64,000 nucleotides of DNA from Phycomyces blakesleeanus NRRL 1555(-) (GCF_001638985.1 NW_017265149.1:925619-989618), one strand, 5' to 3'; shown: positions 49,466 through 62,150, counted from the first letter of the stretch. Translations and numbers: made by a program. Notes: generated from the sequence alone by a model not told the origin.

Positions 49466-51301
49466 GTGTCTAATGGACAAAGAAAGGGCATCTTTATTCC
49501 CTAATTTTTTCTTACGCCACCCAAACAAAAATCTCCCTCCCTTTCTCCCTTTCTCCCTTTCTCTCTCTCTCTCTCACAACGTGTGTGTGTGTGTGTGTCT
49601 GTCTTACCCACCCCACTCTACTCCACCCATTGAAATCATCGCTTTTCTATCCTTTTTTAGGTATGTTTGATGCTTACGGAGTACAACTTTGAAGTTAAAC
49701 CCCCTCTCACTCCTCCTCCTCCACCCTCGCCCTATCAATTGCCATTTTTCTTGTTCTTTTAGTTTAGGATTGGTATACTATATAAAGGTCTCAATGATGG
49801 TTATTATTTGATATAGCTAATATATGTTTATTAACAGAAATTGAAGATTGTATGTCAATTTTGAAGAGGGTTGGTTGGGATAAATAGATGATTAATATTA
49901 TTTGGCTTGAAGTGTTGCAACCGATAATTTGATATAAAGCCTTGGTTTGATCCTTTTGTGGTTTAATTTCCCCCTTTTTTTTAGTTTCAAAAGATTGATG
50001 AGATTCACTCTTATAATCATTTGTGTCCCTATTGTTATTCTTTTGTAGACGTCTTTAAGATGAAATACCGAAAGAAAGGAAAGGAGAATAAAGCAGAAGA
50101 AGAAAAATTTACTCTCAGGCACACAAAAGTCAATAGGCCAGTGTAATTTGCATTAAAGCCAATCGATAAAACTACTTTTATCTGAAGATCCGAGATTATT
50201 TTCTATTGGCTGAATGTTTTCTGGAAGCACTACATTTGTAGATGTCCAGACTTTCTCCCTTTCTCTCTCTTGGTGTGTGTGTGTATAATTAATTTGATGA
50301 AAATGAAAATGGCTTGGCTTGGCATGACACTTGAATAAGGTATAAATGTATTGATGTATATAGTACCTGTATTAACCTTGTTATTAACCTTGTATTTGAC
50401 TTGTAGTAATTTTGATATTAGTATTGGCGTAATTATTGTTGTTGTTATTTTAGAATAACATGTAAGAGATAAGTAGATAAACTTTTGACTTTATTTTATT
50501 TTTTATTTTTATTTTTAATCAAGAAATGTATTATTTCCATTTTAGTCCTTATTTTATCTTTAAATCTCTATGTTTTCTAAAGTGGTTCTTAATAGTATTG
50601 CTTTTTATTTTGGTGTTGAACTGTTAATAGAAGAGGAAGAAGAAGAAGAAAAAAAGGTCTCCTGATTTTTGTGCTCCACAGATTATTTTATATATACATA
50701 ATATAATATATATAAAAAGAAAAGAAGGTTTATGTGTGAGTGTGTTTATGTACTTTTGATTGATGTACTCTTTTGTGCTTAGAATGATACTAACATCCGG
50801 GTGCACACAACAGATACATATCTTTGATTGGATGATACAATTGACTAGGCCATTATTATTATTATAATTATTGTTTTAGTAACTTTATATTGATACATTG
50901 TACATTGATACATTGTACATTGTACATTGTTGAGTGTGTGAATAGATCTGTATAAATAAATAAATAATAAAATTGTTGTCTTGTTGTTATAGATACAGAT
51001 TACATAGATACAAATTACATACATATATTGATACATACATCGCATATACATATATTATAATAAGGCTGCCTATCAGAATGTCTGCATGAATATCAAAACA
51101 TCAGCAGGTCTCATTTAATTTATATATATATGTGTCCAACCTTCTGGAATCTTTTTTTCTTTCTTTATATATATACATTTTATACAAATATGTTTCAATA
51201 CTTTAATACTTCTTTACTTACTTGAACATATACATATACATATACTATTATTTAATAAAAATAATAATAATATAATATACTGTATATCAATGTGTACAAG
51301 A

Positions 51302-51370
51302 CCTAATCAACTAATCAACTAATCGACTAATCGACTAATCGACTAATTGATTGATTGACTAATTGACTAA
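51302..51370. repeat. (CTAATCR)n heptanucleotide tandem repeat
   Basis: About nine consecutive units of ctaatcaa/ctaatcga changing progressively to ctaattga/ttgattga. Neighbouring units share the same variant, which indicates local slippage. Confidence 0.85.
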
Positions 51371-51528
51371 AGCTATTAAAGAATAGAGTATTATATAAAT
51401 AAAATTAAAATAAAAAAGAAAGAAAGACCGGGTTTTTTTTAGGTGAGCACAATATGACGTCATTTAAAGACACAATATGTTTCAATTTGTGGGAAAAATA
51501 AAATAAAGAATTGCGTATTAAGTTATCG

Positions 51529-51604
51529 TACTGTACTGCACTGCACTGCACTGCACTGCACTGCACTGAACTGAACTGAACTGAACTGTACTGTTGTGTT
51601 GTGT
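51529..51604. repeat. Pentanucleotide tandem repeat (ACTGC)n to (ACTGA)n
   Basis: Runs of ctgca followed by ctgaa and then tgttg units. It is related in period and sequence to the pentamers inside the first intron of the downstream PHD-finger gene. Confidence 0.85.
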
Positions 51605-53095
51605 TGTTATGTATCTGGTATAGTGTAAAATATGTAAAGTGTGTAAAGTGTAACATGTAGTGTGTGTGTTTTTTTTGGGATACAACTTCTTTTTTTTTTA
51701 TATTATATATATATATATATATCGGTGTTCTAATATATCTGTAATTTATTTATTTTTTTTTGGGGGGAGGAGGAGGAGGAGAGTTGCTAGGGACGGTTTG
51801 GTAGTCGGATAAGATCAATTTTTGTACCGAAACTTTATTCGGTCACAAAATAAAAATAAATATATAAATATAGAGCGGGTTGTTAATGAAACAAATACAC
51901 ACATAAATAAATTTATTTGTATTATTGTTTAAAGTGGCTGATATATATATATATATATCTTCAATTTGATTCAATTCATTTTAATATGTTTCTTAATCAA
52001 ATATATCATGTTTCAATATGCTTCAATCATTTTATATATATGTATATATATATATGTTCCTTAATTCAATTTGTTTCAATTTTAATTTCAAATATATAAA
52101 TATATATAAAAATCAAAATCAAAGTCAAAATGGAAAGAAAAAGAAAATCAAGGAATATGTGTGTGTATTAAATATCAACCCAGACAGTCAACATGCATTC
52201 TTTTTTTTTGTTAGGCAAAAAACAACAAAAAACAACAACAAAAATAATTAAGCAAGTAAATCCAAAAGAATAAAATAATAACAAAGAATAAATACATAAA
52301 TAGAAGAGACAAAGAGATTTAATCTAAAAAAAAATATAGAGACATAAAGACAAAGACAAAGACAAAGAGTTCCAAAATTACCTATATAAAAGCCTATATT
52401 GAATGTATACATTGTGTAATATATATATAATTTATTCAGATATATACATCTTTATTCATTTATTTTATTTAGTAATAATTCTCTCTCTCTATCTTTAACT
52501 TTATATATATAAAAAAATATTTTATATATATATATATATAATTCGGTTGCCTTGGTAACCATTTGAGTTTAAGCTCAAACCGTCACTGCTTTTTGTTTTT
52601 TTTTCTTCTTTCTTTCTTACTTCATTTGTTACTCTTTCTTTCTTTCCTTCTTCTTTTCTTTTTTTTTTATTCTTTTTTTTTTATTCTTTAATTCTTTTAT
52701 ATCTTCTTTATATTTATATATTTATTTTGTTGCTATAGATACTATATATATATATATATATTATACTTTTTTTTATTATTATCTCGATTGATTTATTCTC
52801 TCCATTTTACACTTAAATTACTATTATATATAAATACACATTTATATATTTATATATATATAAAAATATATTGATTACCAAAGCAACAAGGAAAATCAAA
52901 ATCAAATCAAAATCAAATCAAAATCAAATCAATCAAGTTTATTTTATAAAGCAACCAACGCACAACAGACAGCCTTTATATTAATAAGACGAATAAGAAG
53001 AATAAGAAGAAGAAGAAGGATAATAATAATATCAAAGCCTTTATCATTGCTATTATTATTATTGTTGTTGCTACTCTTGTGTCTTGTCAACTACG

Positions 53096-56000
53096 ATGAA
53101 ATCGCCATTGTAAGCTTCATTTTTATTTTATTTTATTTTACTTTATTTTATATTATATTATTATTTTTTATGATTCACCTGTCCAACGATACACTACACC
53201 AATCTACACCAATCTATACCATACCATACCATACCATGCCATACCATACCAATCTACACCACACCAATCTACACTACACCACACTATACTACACCACAGT
53301 GCACTACACCACAATGTGCTCTATTGCACTGTACTGCACTGCACTGTACTGCAATAAAACACAATACAATACAATACAATACAATACAATGACATTACTT
53401 TCTACACAAAAGAACAACATTAAACATACTTGACATATTTTTTTTTCTTACTTACATATTTTCTCTCTCTTTCTCTCTCTTTAAATATATTTATATATAT
53501 AATATATATAAATATATATAAATATAATACACATACTTGTCCTTTTACAATCTCCTTCACTCTTTCTCCCTTTCTCCCTCTCTCTCTCTCACACACACTT
53601 TCTTTCTTATTCATTGTTTTGCCTCACTCTCTTTCACTCTTTCTCTCTCTCTTTCACTCACTCTCTCTTTCTCTTTATTTTATATATATATATATATACT
53701 TTTAATATATTTTGATATAAAATATATCTATTTTTATATTATATTATATCTTCTTTGCTTTGTTGCTATATTATGTGTAGACCACAAAACAGTATTCAAT
53801 CAAATGGTTCTATCATCGGTCAAAGCGCCCGCACTACAAGAATCAGCAAGGCAACATCTACCCCTGTGTCCAACAAAAAAACATTCCGTATTGCCCTCAA
53901 ATCTCACTCACCGCCAACCCAACCTATCACTTCTGCGGACATTCCCAAGAATAGCAACAATAATAATAGCCTTACTACCAAAAAGAAGAATCCTAAGAAC
54001 GATACTCTATCCGTCGTAACCCACACCAAACATGACGTGAGTCCACTGGCTGCCAAGCTCAGACAGCGATTGTCAGCAGCAATGGCCACTCTAACCGTTC
54101 CCAGCTCAACAACCCACGTCACAACATCTCCGCACTCAAACCAACCTGTACCTTCACACACACCAGCATTACAACCAACCTCAAAATCAACCACACCCAC
54201 ACCCACACCCACAACCAAAACGTCAGATCAACAAAATATCTCTTCCGGTCTTGCCTCCGCTGCTCTCACCGCCACCACCTGCCCTACCACTTTTGCTGTC
54301 GATAATGATAATGATAATGATAATGACACTGATGCTACAATTGCTACTGTTACTGCTACTCCTAATGCTACTGCTACTGCTACCAGTACCGTTGCCGTTA
54401 CTGATGCCGCCGCCCACCTGTCGTCCGCTGATTGGCCAACCGTTTCTCCTCACACTCCTCTTCCTGCCACTTCCACTACTAGTTCCACTCCTAGCTCTAC
54501 TTCAACTGCCAACTCAGGTTCAAATGCTAATATTAATGATAATGATAATGAAAACTCCTCCAATTCTGATTTGAATGACAATAACAACGACAATTCCAAT
54601 TCCAATCAAAATACCATCAACAAGACAGAAAATACTCCAAGATTGCGTAATTTGCGTTTATTGAAAGATTATCTGGCTCTTGTGGCAATTGAAGGCTGTC
54701 AGGTTGACATGGAATCAGATGCTATCCAGATCACCGTCTCAGATCAAAGTCACGCCATGTCCTCTCACCAAGCCATAGGTTACCAGGGCGCAGTCTGGAT
54801 CGAAGCACTCGTACATGCACCCTCCGAAATGGAAAGTCGGCTAAAATCAAAGTCAATGGCATTGTCATCATCCATAGGTCAATCCAAAGCAATGGATATT
54901 GATATGGATAATTTATTATCATTATCATCATCTTCTTCTTCATCAATATCATCTGCATCTGCATTAGCATTAGCATCAACATCAGCATCATTATCATCAG
55001 CAGCAGCAGCAGCAGCAGCAGGAGTATCAGCAGCAGCAGCAGCAGCAACAACAACAACAACAACAGCAGGAGTATCAGCAGGAGACGTACATCAATCTCA
55101 AATCCAAGAACAAAAAGGTAAATAAATAAATAAATAAAAATAAAAGCTAATTGGCTATTTGTGTGCTCACATCATATTAATCATATTTTATCTTTTATCT
55201 TTTTTTTTTCATATTTGACTTTTATCTTTATCTTTGGCTCTGTCTATTATATATGTCTATATCTTTATTTTATTTTATTTTATATTGTATTGTATTGTAT
55301 TGTATTATTTTATATTGTATATATAAATTTTTTTAGTGCTTGTCGGTCAAAGAACAGAATCAACCACCTCACCTTATACGGTAACCCGAGGCCTCGATCG
55401 CCGCCGACCAGGTCGACCGTCGAAACCCAAATGTTTCTTGTACGACGACGAATCTGCCACCTCTCATTCCAATTCTCATCCCTCGACTTCATCCACGACC
55501 TCTACCTCTACCACGACCACGACTCCAACCTTGAATTCGAATTCTCGCTCTCCTATCAAGAAACCCGAAGACAGGATACGTACCAAGCGTCATCAGCGAC
55601 CTACTCGTAAATCTCTCGATTGGGCTGAAGAACTGAAAAGAAAGAACAGAAAATCAAGCACTTTATCAGCAGCTCGTTTAGCAGCAGCCCGTTCAGCAGC
55701 AGCAGCAGCAGCAGCAGCATCATCATCAGCATCATTATCATCATCATTATCAGCATCATTATCAGCATCAACAACAAAAACCAAAACATCATCCTCTTCT
55801 TCAACATCCTCTTCTTCATCTGTGCATGTACCTGTACATGGATCTGCATCCCTGTCTGCGTCTGCACCTACATCTACATCGCCATCAACATCATTGTCTT
55901 TATCATTATCATTATCCTTACCACATGGACCACGCCTGCCGTTAAATATCAATCGTAATGGTAGCAATGGAATTAGTGTTAATGGTGCTAATGGTACTAA

Positions 56001-57400
56001 TATGAATGGTAACGGCAGTCTGGTACAATGCATCTGCAACACCCCCCATGAGGAATTTGGATCGATGGTCCAATGTGATGATTGTTCTTCTTGGCTACAT
56101 GTCGAATGTCTGGCACTCAACCATACCGAACTCGAAGAAACTTTCCGGTGTCCATCGTGTTACATGTCTCTCGGTGCAGGTAAGACTGCAAAACTCCTGA
56201 GTGCAGTCACCTGGCGTTATGTCGCCCAATGGAAGAGCCGGCGTTTGGCAGCAGCCATGCATTGTGATTCAGGCAGCGACGACGACGACGATGAGGGCGT
56301 TACCACAAACACAAACACAAACACAAACACAAACACAAACACAAATCCAAATCCAAATCCAAATCCAAACACACACGCACACACTATGACTGCTACCACT
56401 ACTGTTGCCAGTAGTACCAGTGGTGCTAGTACAACTACAAACAAACACAAGAAAAACAAACACAATCTCACTCTTACTACCACTGCCACTGCCACTGCCA
56501 CTGCCACTGCCACTGCCACTGCACTTGACACCAAAAATACCAATACCAATACTGTTCATAGTACTAGTAAAAACAATGGTCAAACTAGTCAGACACATGC
56601 ATCTATCAGTAGTAGCAGTGGGTATCCATCGCCAGTATTGTCTAGTGTGGTGATTCCATTCAATGAGACCTGCAGCCCACCTTCTTCTTCTTCATCTCCT
56701 CCTTTGGGACCTCTGGCCCTTATTCCTGATGCAAGGGGTGGTATGAATGTAGTCTTGCCTCCATCTCCGGCATCATCTCTGTCTTCTTCTTTTGTGGATT
56801 GTCCAGTTCCGTCTAGTCCTGCACACAGTGAAGATACCGAAAGTCCTAGCGAGGCCAGCACACCGGATCAGACTGGAGGATTTGATTGCTTTGAGAGTAT
56901 GGAAATTGATAGCCACAACCATAATCATCGTCATCAAAATACCAACAACAACAACAACAACAATTCTGCTGCTACTACTCTTACTACTGCTGCTACTTCT
57001 AGTACTACTACTAGTACTAGTACTGCTTCTCATAACAACAACAGCAATGCCTACAATAATCATCATCACCAAGCACTCGGTTACTTTGCTCATTTTGGAT
57101 ACTTTGGACAGCCTGACCCAATAAAGGAAGAGATGTTTGGTCCCCTTGCCAGTGACGTGTTTCTCTGTGAGAATATGTAAGTATAAAATTTTCATGTATC
57201 TAGTATTATTGTATTGTATTGTAGTGTAGTGTATCTTAACTAAACCTAACCTAACCTAACTAATTTTTATTTTTCTTTTCTTTAGTGACAATGCTATTTT
57301 TCCTGTCAGTCCAACCACAATGGATTTTGCACCTGATCTTCCACCTTCCTACATTTGTTCACAGTATCTTTCGGAAATGTCAACCATTGAAGAAATTTAA
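53096..57400 (+). CDS. Large low-complexity AT-hook and PHD-finger protein
   Basis: Probable chromatin reader. Exons 53096-53109, 53781-55117, 55337-57176 and 57286-57400 give about 1101 aa. The 14-nt first exon (MKSPL) joins in phase with ...PQNSIQSNGS; the alternative is an ATG at 53773 giving MCRPQNS. After about 450 residues of Ser/Thr/Ala/Asn-rich sequence comes an AT-hook-like RRRPGRPSKPK. Further poly-Ala and poly-Ser follow, then one C4HC3 PHD finger (CICNTPHEEFGSMVQCDDCS, SWLHVECLAL, then CPSC). NT and NP dipeptide repeats (coding 56303-56370) and an acidic tail ending YICSQYLSEMSTIEEI complete it. PHD fingers of this form usually bind histone H3 tails; that role is inferred. Many homopolymers come from in-frame microsatellites. 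Confidence 0.85.
53170..53395. repeat. Degenerate pentanucleotide array in PHD-gene intron 1
   Basis: Successive blocks of five-base units: accat/acacc, then actac, then actgc/actgt, then acaat. The repeat keeps its period while the unit drifts. It lies within the proposed 671-bp first intron. Confidence 0.8.
56303..56382 (+). repeat. In-frame hexanucleotide repeat coding for NT/NP dipeptides
   Basis: (ACAAAC)n followed by (CAAATC)n units within the PHD-gene coding sequence, translated as Asn-Thr and Asn-Pro repeats and flanked by His-Ala-His-Thr. Period six keeps the reading frame. Confidence 0.85.
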
Positions 57401-58675
57401 ACAAACTCAAAGGAACATTTTTTTATTATTATTTTTTTGGTTATTCATTTGTCCACACAAAATCTGCTTTGTGCTCTGTGTATATTTGGCTATCAAAACA
57501 AACAAACAAACAAACAAACAAACCTTTCACACTTACTTATTCATATATAACTCCCATGCACCAATTTATTTTTTATTTTATTTTTCAGTACCCCCCCCTC
57601 CTCCCCTCCTCCTTTTTTTTTTAATTTTTTAATTTTTTAATTTTTTAACTTTCAAAAACAAAAAACATTCATTTCTTATTTCTTATATAATTTTTTATTT
57701 TATTTTTTTATTTCTTTCTCTCCCCCCTTTTATATTTTTATATTTTTATTTTATATTCCAAAATTGTAAATATTTCTTAAAGAAAAACAAAACAAACAAA
57801 CAAAAAAAAAGCTCTTTATTTCTTATTTTATTGTAACATATTTTTACTCTTTTATTTTATTCTTCTTTTTACTATATATTTTTTCTTTTCTTTTCTCATT
57901 ATTATTTTATATTTATATATAAAAAAATATATATATATTTTATTTTATTTTATTTTTATTTGTAAAATGTAAAGAAAGTAACCAATAAAAATAAAGAAAA
58001 TAACCAACAAATGATGATTCGTAATTAATTAATTAATTAATTAATATATTTATATATAAATATTGGTGTCAATTGTTGTTTGATTGATTGAATTTTGATT
58101 TAGTAGGAAGGAATGTTTGAATGCAAGGAGTCAATCAAATCAAATGGTTCAATTTTTTTTTAAAGTGTATATTAAATAAAGAACCCTGACAAAGATTCTT
58201 TTGATACCTTTTTTTTTTGAGGGGGTCAATTGTTATCATTAATCTATTTAATACTCCCTTTATTTTCTTGTGTGTGTGTGTCTTCTCAATTCACCCCCTC
58301 ATACAATGACAACCATCACAATATTTACTGGTAAATAGTCAATAAGAAACTCAATCTGAATTCATTGGAATGTGAGGTACATTAATTGGCATTAATCACA
58401 TGATATAAATCTTATTATTCTACTTCATTACCTATCTAATAAAAAATAGTATTATTATTATTATGTTTCAAATTTCAGTTTCAAATAATTATGGATCTTA
58501 TTTTATTTATCCACCTTTTTTTTCTTCTTTTCTTTGCTCACTTAACCAAACAATTCTCACGTGATATTTAATAAAGGATTATCGCTTACATTATTTTATT
58601 TATTATTATTATTTTTATTTTTATTACCCCACCTTGTTTAATTAATCTTTTTTTTTCTTACTTTCTTATAATACA
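57401..58675. other. Intergenic region
   Basis: 1.3 kb T-rich region with the PHD-gene 3'UTR, (CAAA)n at 57498-57523, (AATT)n at about 58022-58044, and the PEX11 promoter. CACGTGA is at about 58558-58564, some 115 bp upstream of the PEX11 ATG. No gene recognised. Confidence 0.5.
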
Positions 58676-59610
58676 ATGTCAGCAGTAAAGGCACCTCTCA
58701 ACCCACTCGCAATAGCAAAGTTGCTCGGTCCATCAAACCCCACACTTGACCACCTCGTCCGGTTCCTGAACTCTGTTCGAGGCACCGACAAAGTGCTCAT
58801 GGTAAAATAATTAACTTTTGTTGAGTCATCAAGTTGGAATGTCCATTGATCTCTTTGTGTCATATAGTTTATTCAATATTGGTCCAAGGTACTCATCTGG
58901 TGGCTCCAGTTCCGCTCTCCTGCCGTAAAATCAGTATCGGGCGCCCTGAGTCTGGTCAACCGCATCCAGAACTTTGCTTCACCTGTCAGTGACTTTAGAA
59001 TCCTGTTGCGCTACTACGGTCTGTTGCCCTTGGTCCAGTATATGCACCACATCGAATACAACCCCCCAGCCAGCCCGGTGGCCTTGACAATCGAACGTCT
59101 GCAGAACTGGTGCAACGTTATCTACTACCCCCTCGAGCACATCTACTGGCTCGGTGCCCACCAGGTCATTCCAATCTCCCAGCAAAAGACTGATTTGATT
59201 GGCATGTGGAGCTGCAGATTCTGGGCAGCCTATGTCGTGCTCGAGTACGGCCGTCTTGCCGATCAGTATCTCGGCCTCAAGTCCCGCGAGACCAGTCTCT
59301 TGAAACGTGTCAAGGCTGGAGATATCGAACAGGACGAAGATCCCGAAGCAGAGATGGCCAGCATCAAGGCCGAGAGAAACTCGATGCTCATCAATGCCTG
59401 CATCAACACTGGGTAAATATAAATATAGATAATATATTAAGGATTTTGTGACTTGATCACCTAATTATATATATACACACAAATAGATATCTTCCTTTGA
59501 CAGTTCACTGGTCATTGGCAAAGTCAAGCTTCCCTGATGTATTGGTCGGTGTCTTTGGTGGTGCTGCCTCTATCTTCCAAATCTACTCTGCATGGAAGGC
59601 TACTGCTTAA
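58676..59610 (+). CDS. PEX11: Peroxisomal membrane protein Pex11 family
   Basis: Promotes elongation and division of peroxisomes. Exons 58676-58801, 58868-59412 and 59487-59610 give 264 aa. The N-terminal amphipathic region (LDHLVRFLNSVRGTDKVLMF) is the membrane-remodelling helix typical of Pex11. Next come SVSGALSLVNRIQNFASPVS, RYYGLLPLVQYMHHIEY, LEHIYWLGAHQVIPI and a C-terminal hydrophobic segment (FPDVLVGVFGGAASIFQIYS). It could be the Pex11C/gamma-like form, as fungi carry several paralogues. Coding GC is higher than in the surroundings. Confidence 0.9.
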
Positions 59611-60849
59611 ACTTGTCAGCGTTCTCCATACTACAAAAAAAAAGAAGAAAAAAAGAAATTATAGGATGGTGGTAGTAATGGGATGTAAAAAGAGTTTTAT
59701 TTTTTTTATTTGTTTGTATTTCTATAAGTGTATAAGTATATCATATCATATCATATCAATAAAATAAAGAAAGAAGAAGAAGAGGAAGAAGAAGTGTAAT
59801 AATACAATCTAGTAGTGGTGGTTTTTTTTTGGACTTATTTTTAAATTATTCAATTGAAAATATATATATATACATATGTAAATCAAGTCAATTATCTATC
59901 TCCTATAGTCAATTCACTTGAATCACCTTACTCCTCATAACTTCTTTACCTTTAATTAATATTATATATATATATATAAATTTTTATTTTGAATTGAATT
60001 TAATTGAATTGAAACTAATTTTTTTTTTGAAAATAAAATAAAATAAAATCCCATTGGTCGGTTCAACCTTGCTCTTTATCAATCCCCCTTCCCCTTTTCT
60101 CCTTTTCTCTTCTTTTCTCTTTTCTTTAAATCTACAAATGGGAATAAACGTCACAGATTATTTGCCTGTCTCAACTTTGGACTGTGGCTAATTCTACCTG
60201 CACCACACTACGTCACTAATCCGAATTTCTCAAAAATGCATGACGTGGTATCTGTAGGGCCTTTTTATTTTATTTTATTCTATTTAAAATATATATATAT
60301 ATATATAGAAAAAGACCGCCAAGCAAAAAAAAAAAAAAAAAAATTAAAAAAAAAATAGGAGCCACTCATAATCCAAAAAAAGAAAAAATTAAGGGACAGA
60401 AATGCTACACACAGACAGACGAATTACAGACAGACAAATATACAAGCCAATAATATTAATATTAATAATAATAATACAGCAGACAAAAGACAAATATATA
60501 TATAGAACTAAAACGTATAGGATAGATAGGTAAGCGGACAGGGATACACTACACAGTAAAGACAGTACAATATAATATAATATAATACAAAGAAAGGGAA
60601 GGGAAGGGAAGGGAAGGAAGGAAAGGCGTACAAGCCGATAAACCGATAGGACTGATAGGCAAAATCCAGAAATACCAAATTTCCATTTCTTACTTTGTAC
60701 TTTTCTCTCTTTCTCTTTCTTTCTTTTATTTGATTTTATTTGATTTTATTTGATTTCAATCTTTGATATCCCTCTATATATTATACATACTTCTCTATTC
60801 CTTTTTTTTTGTTAAGAAAAAAAAACAGTCTTAATCTTCAAACTATACA
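59611..60849. other. Intergenic region and RER1 promoter
   Basis: 1.2 kb with the PEX11 3' end, (TA)n tracts (59960-59978, 60290-60307), an A-run (60329-60347), an (AAGGG)n pentamer tract at 60593-60620 and CAGA repeats at 60409-60435. ACGTCA at 60148-60153 and 60210-60215 and TGACGTGG at 60241-60248 lie upstream of RER1. No gene. Confidence 0.5.
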
Positions 60850-62150
60850 ATGGACGACATGATGGGAGAATCAGGCGAAGGACCAGCCTATAATTTGTTT
60901 GTCCAGAAATCTGCCTTTGAGAGAGTAAGCTACAAACATCACTTTAAATTCATTCACTTTTACTTTCTTTCTTTCTTTCTTTCTTTCTTTTTTAAATAAA
61001 AAAAAAGCAAGAAAGGAAAATATTGGGACAATAGAACAATAGATATGCAAAATGATACATGAAATGAAATGAGACAATGTTAGAGAGGGATGAGGACAGA
61101 TGAGGTCTGGGAAATGGATGAACACAAAAGGATAACAACAGTACAACTATTTGTTAATTATCTTGCTTTGTTTGTTTATTAATAATAATAAAAAAAGAGG
61201 TGGCAACAACTCTTGGATAGATCTACACCTTATGTCTATCAACGTTGGACTGGAACAGGCATCTTGTTAACATTGTTTATGATTCGTATTGTTCTTGCTG
61301 AGGGATGGTACATTATTTGGTAAGTAAATAATACTTTTATTGATTTTTTTTTTTTTTGGTTTTGGTTTTGGTTTTTGGAGTTTTACTAATTCACAGGAAT
61401 GTGTTCCTTTAATTTTTATTGTTAATTCTAGTTATGCTCTCGGTAAGTATTAGCGGCTTTAATATATATACATACATAAATTATTATCGATTTCTATTCT
61501 CTAATTTGGTTTGATTGGTTGGTTGGAATTATATATATATAATAAAGGAGAAAGGGGGAGAGGAGGGGGGTTTGGAAATTGAAAAAAAAAAGTTCAAGAA
61601 AGAAAGAGAGATATATGTATAAAGGACTGACCAAATATATATACATATTTTATAGGTATCTATCTTCTCAACATGTTCCTTGCCTTTTTGACACCAAAGA
61701 TCACACCTTCAATGGAAATGGACAACCAGGAAACAGAAATGGAAGAAGGTCCTTCTTTGCCATCAAAAGCCGACGAAGAATTCAAACCATTTATTAGAAG
61801 ATTACCAGAATTTAAGTTTTGGTAAGTTGTTTATTTATTGTTTGGGAGAGTGAATGTGTATATATATATATATATATGAGCATTGTTTCTAATGGTTACT
61901 GTGTGTAAATAGGCATGCTGTCACTCAAGCGACCGTTATTGCACTGGTCTGCAGTTTCTTCCGTATCTTTGACGTCCCGGTATTCTGGCCTATTTTGTTG
62001 GTATACTTTATCATACTATTTGGTATCACAATGAGAAGACAGATCAAGCACATGATCAAGTACAAGTACATTCCCTTTGACCTCAACAAGAAGAGCTACA
62101 CCGGAGGAGGAGGAGGAATTGGAGGAGGACATGGTAGTAAAGGACGATAA
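60850..62150 (+). CDS. RER1: Rer1 Golgi-to-ER retrieval receptor
   Basis: Returns ER membrane proteins from the cis-Golgi in COPI vesicles. Exons 60850-60924, 61198-61319, 61432-61442, 61656-61821 and 61913-62150 give 203 aa. Motifs: LLDRSTPYVYQRWTGTGILL, RIVLAEGWYIICYALGIYLL, NMFLAFLTPKITPSMEMD, EFKPFIRRLPEFKFWHAVT, then FRIFDVPVFWPILLVYFI and RRQIKHMIKYKYIPFDLNKK. This is the full family order with four membrane segments. Exon 3 is an 11-nt micro-exon coding the YAL of CYALG. The C-terminus is Gly-rich (GGGGGIGGGHGSKGR). A TGACGTGG element is upstream. Confidence 0.96.

Larger units (their letters stand above)
49466..53095. other. Microsatellite-rich intergenic region
   Basis: 3.6 kb without a supported gene, packed with simple repeats: (GT)n at 49581-49598, (TA)n runs, (CTAATCR)n at about 51302-51370, (ACTGC/ACTGA)n at 51529-51604, and long A/T and CT tracts at 52480-52960. 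TGACGTCA, a full CRE palindrome, is at 51455-51462. It probably includes the promoter and leader of the PHD-finger gene. Confidence 0.55.

Noticed and set aside
53047..53705. 128- and 91-codon ORFs
   Set aside because: Translations of pentamer and CT/TA repeats with no protein-like composition.
54223..57195. Several 75-175 codon ORFs (poly-Leu, poly-Asp, poly-Gly/Val types) on both strands
   Set aside because: Alternative frames of microsatellites inside the PHD-finger gene.
57238..57262. CCTAA repeats resembling telomere sequence
   Set aside because: Only about four pentamer units within an intron; period five, not the usual hexamer. Treated as a microsatellite.
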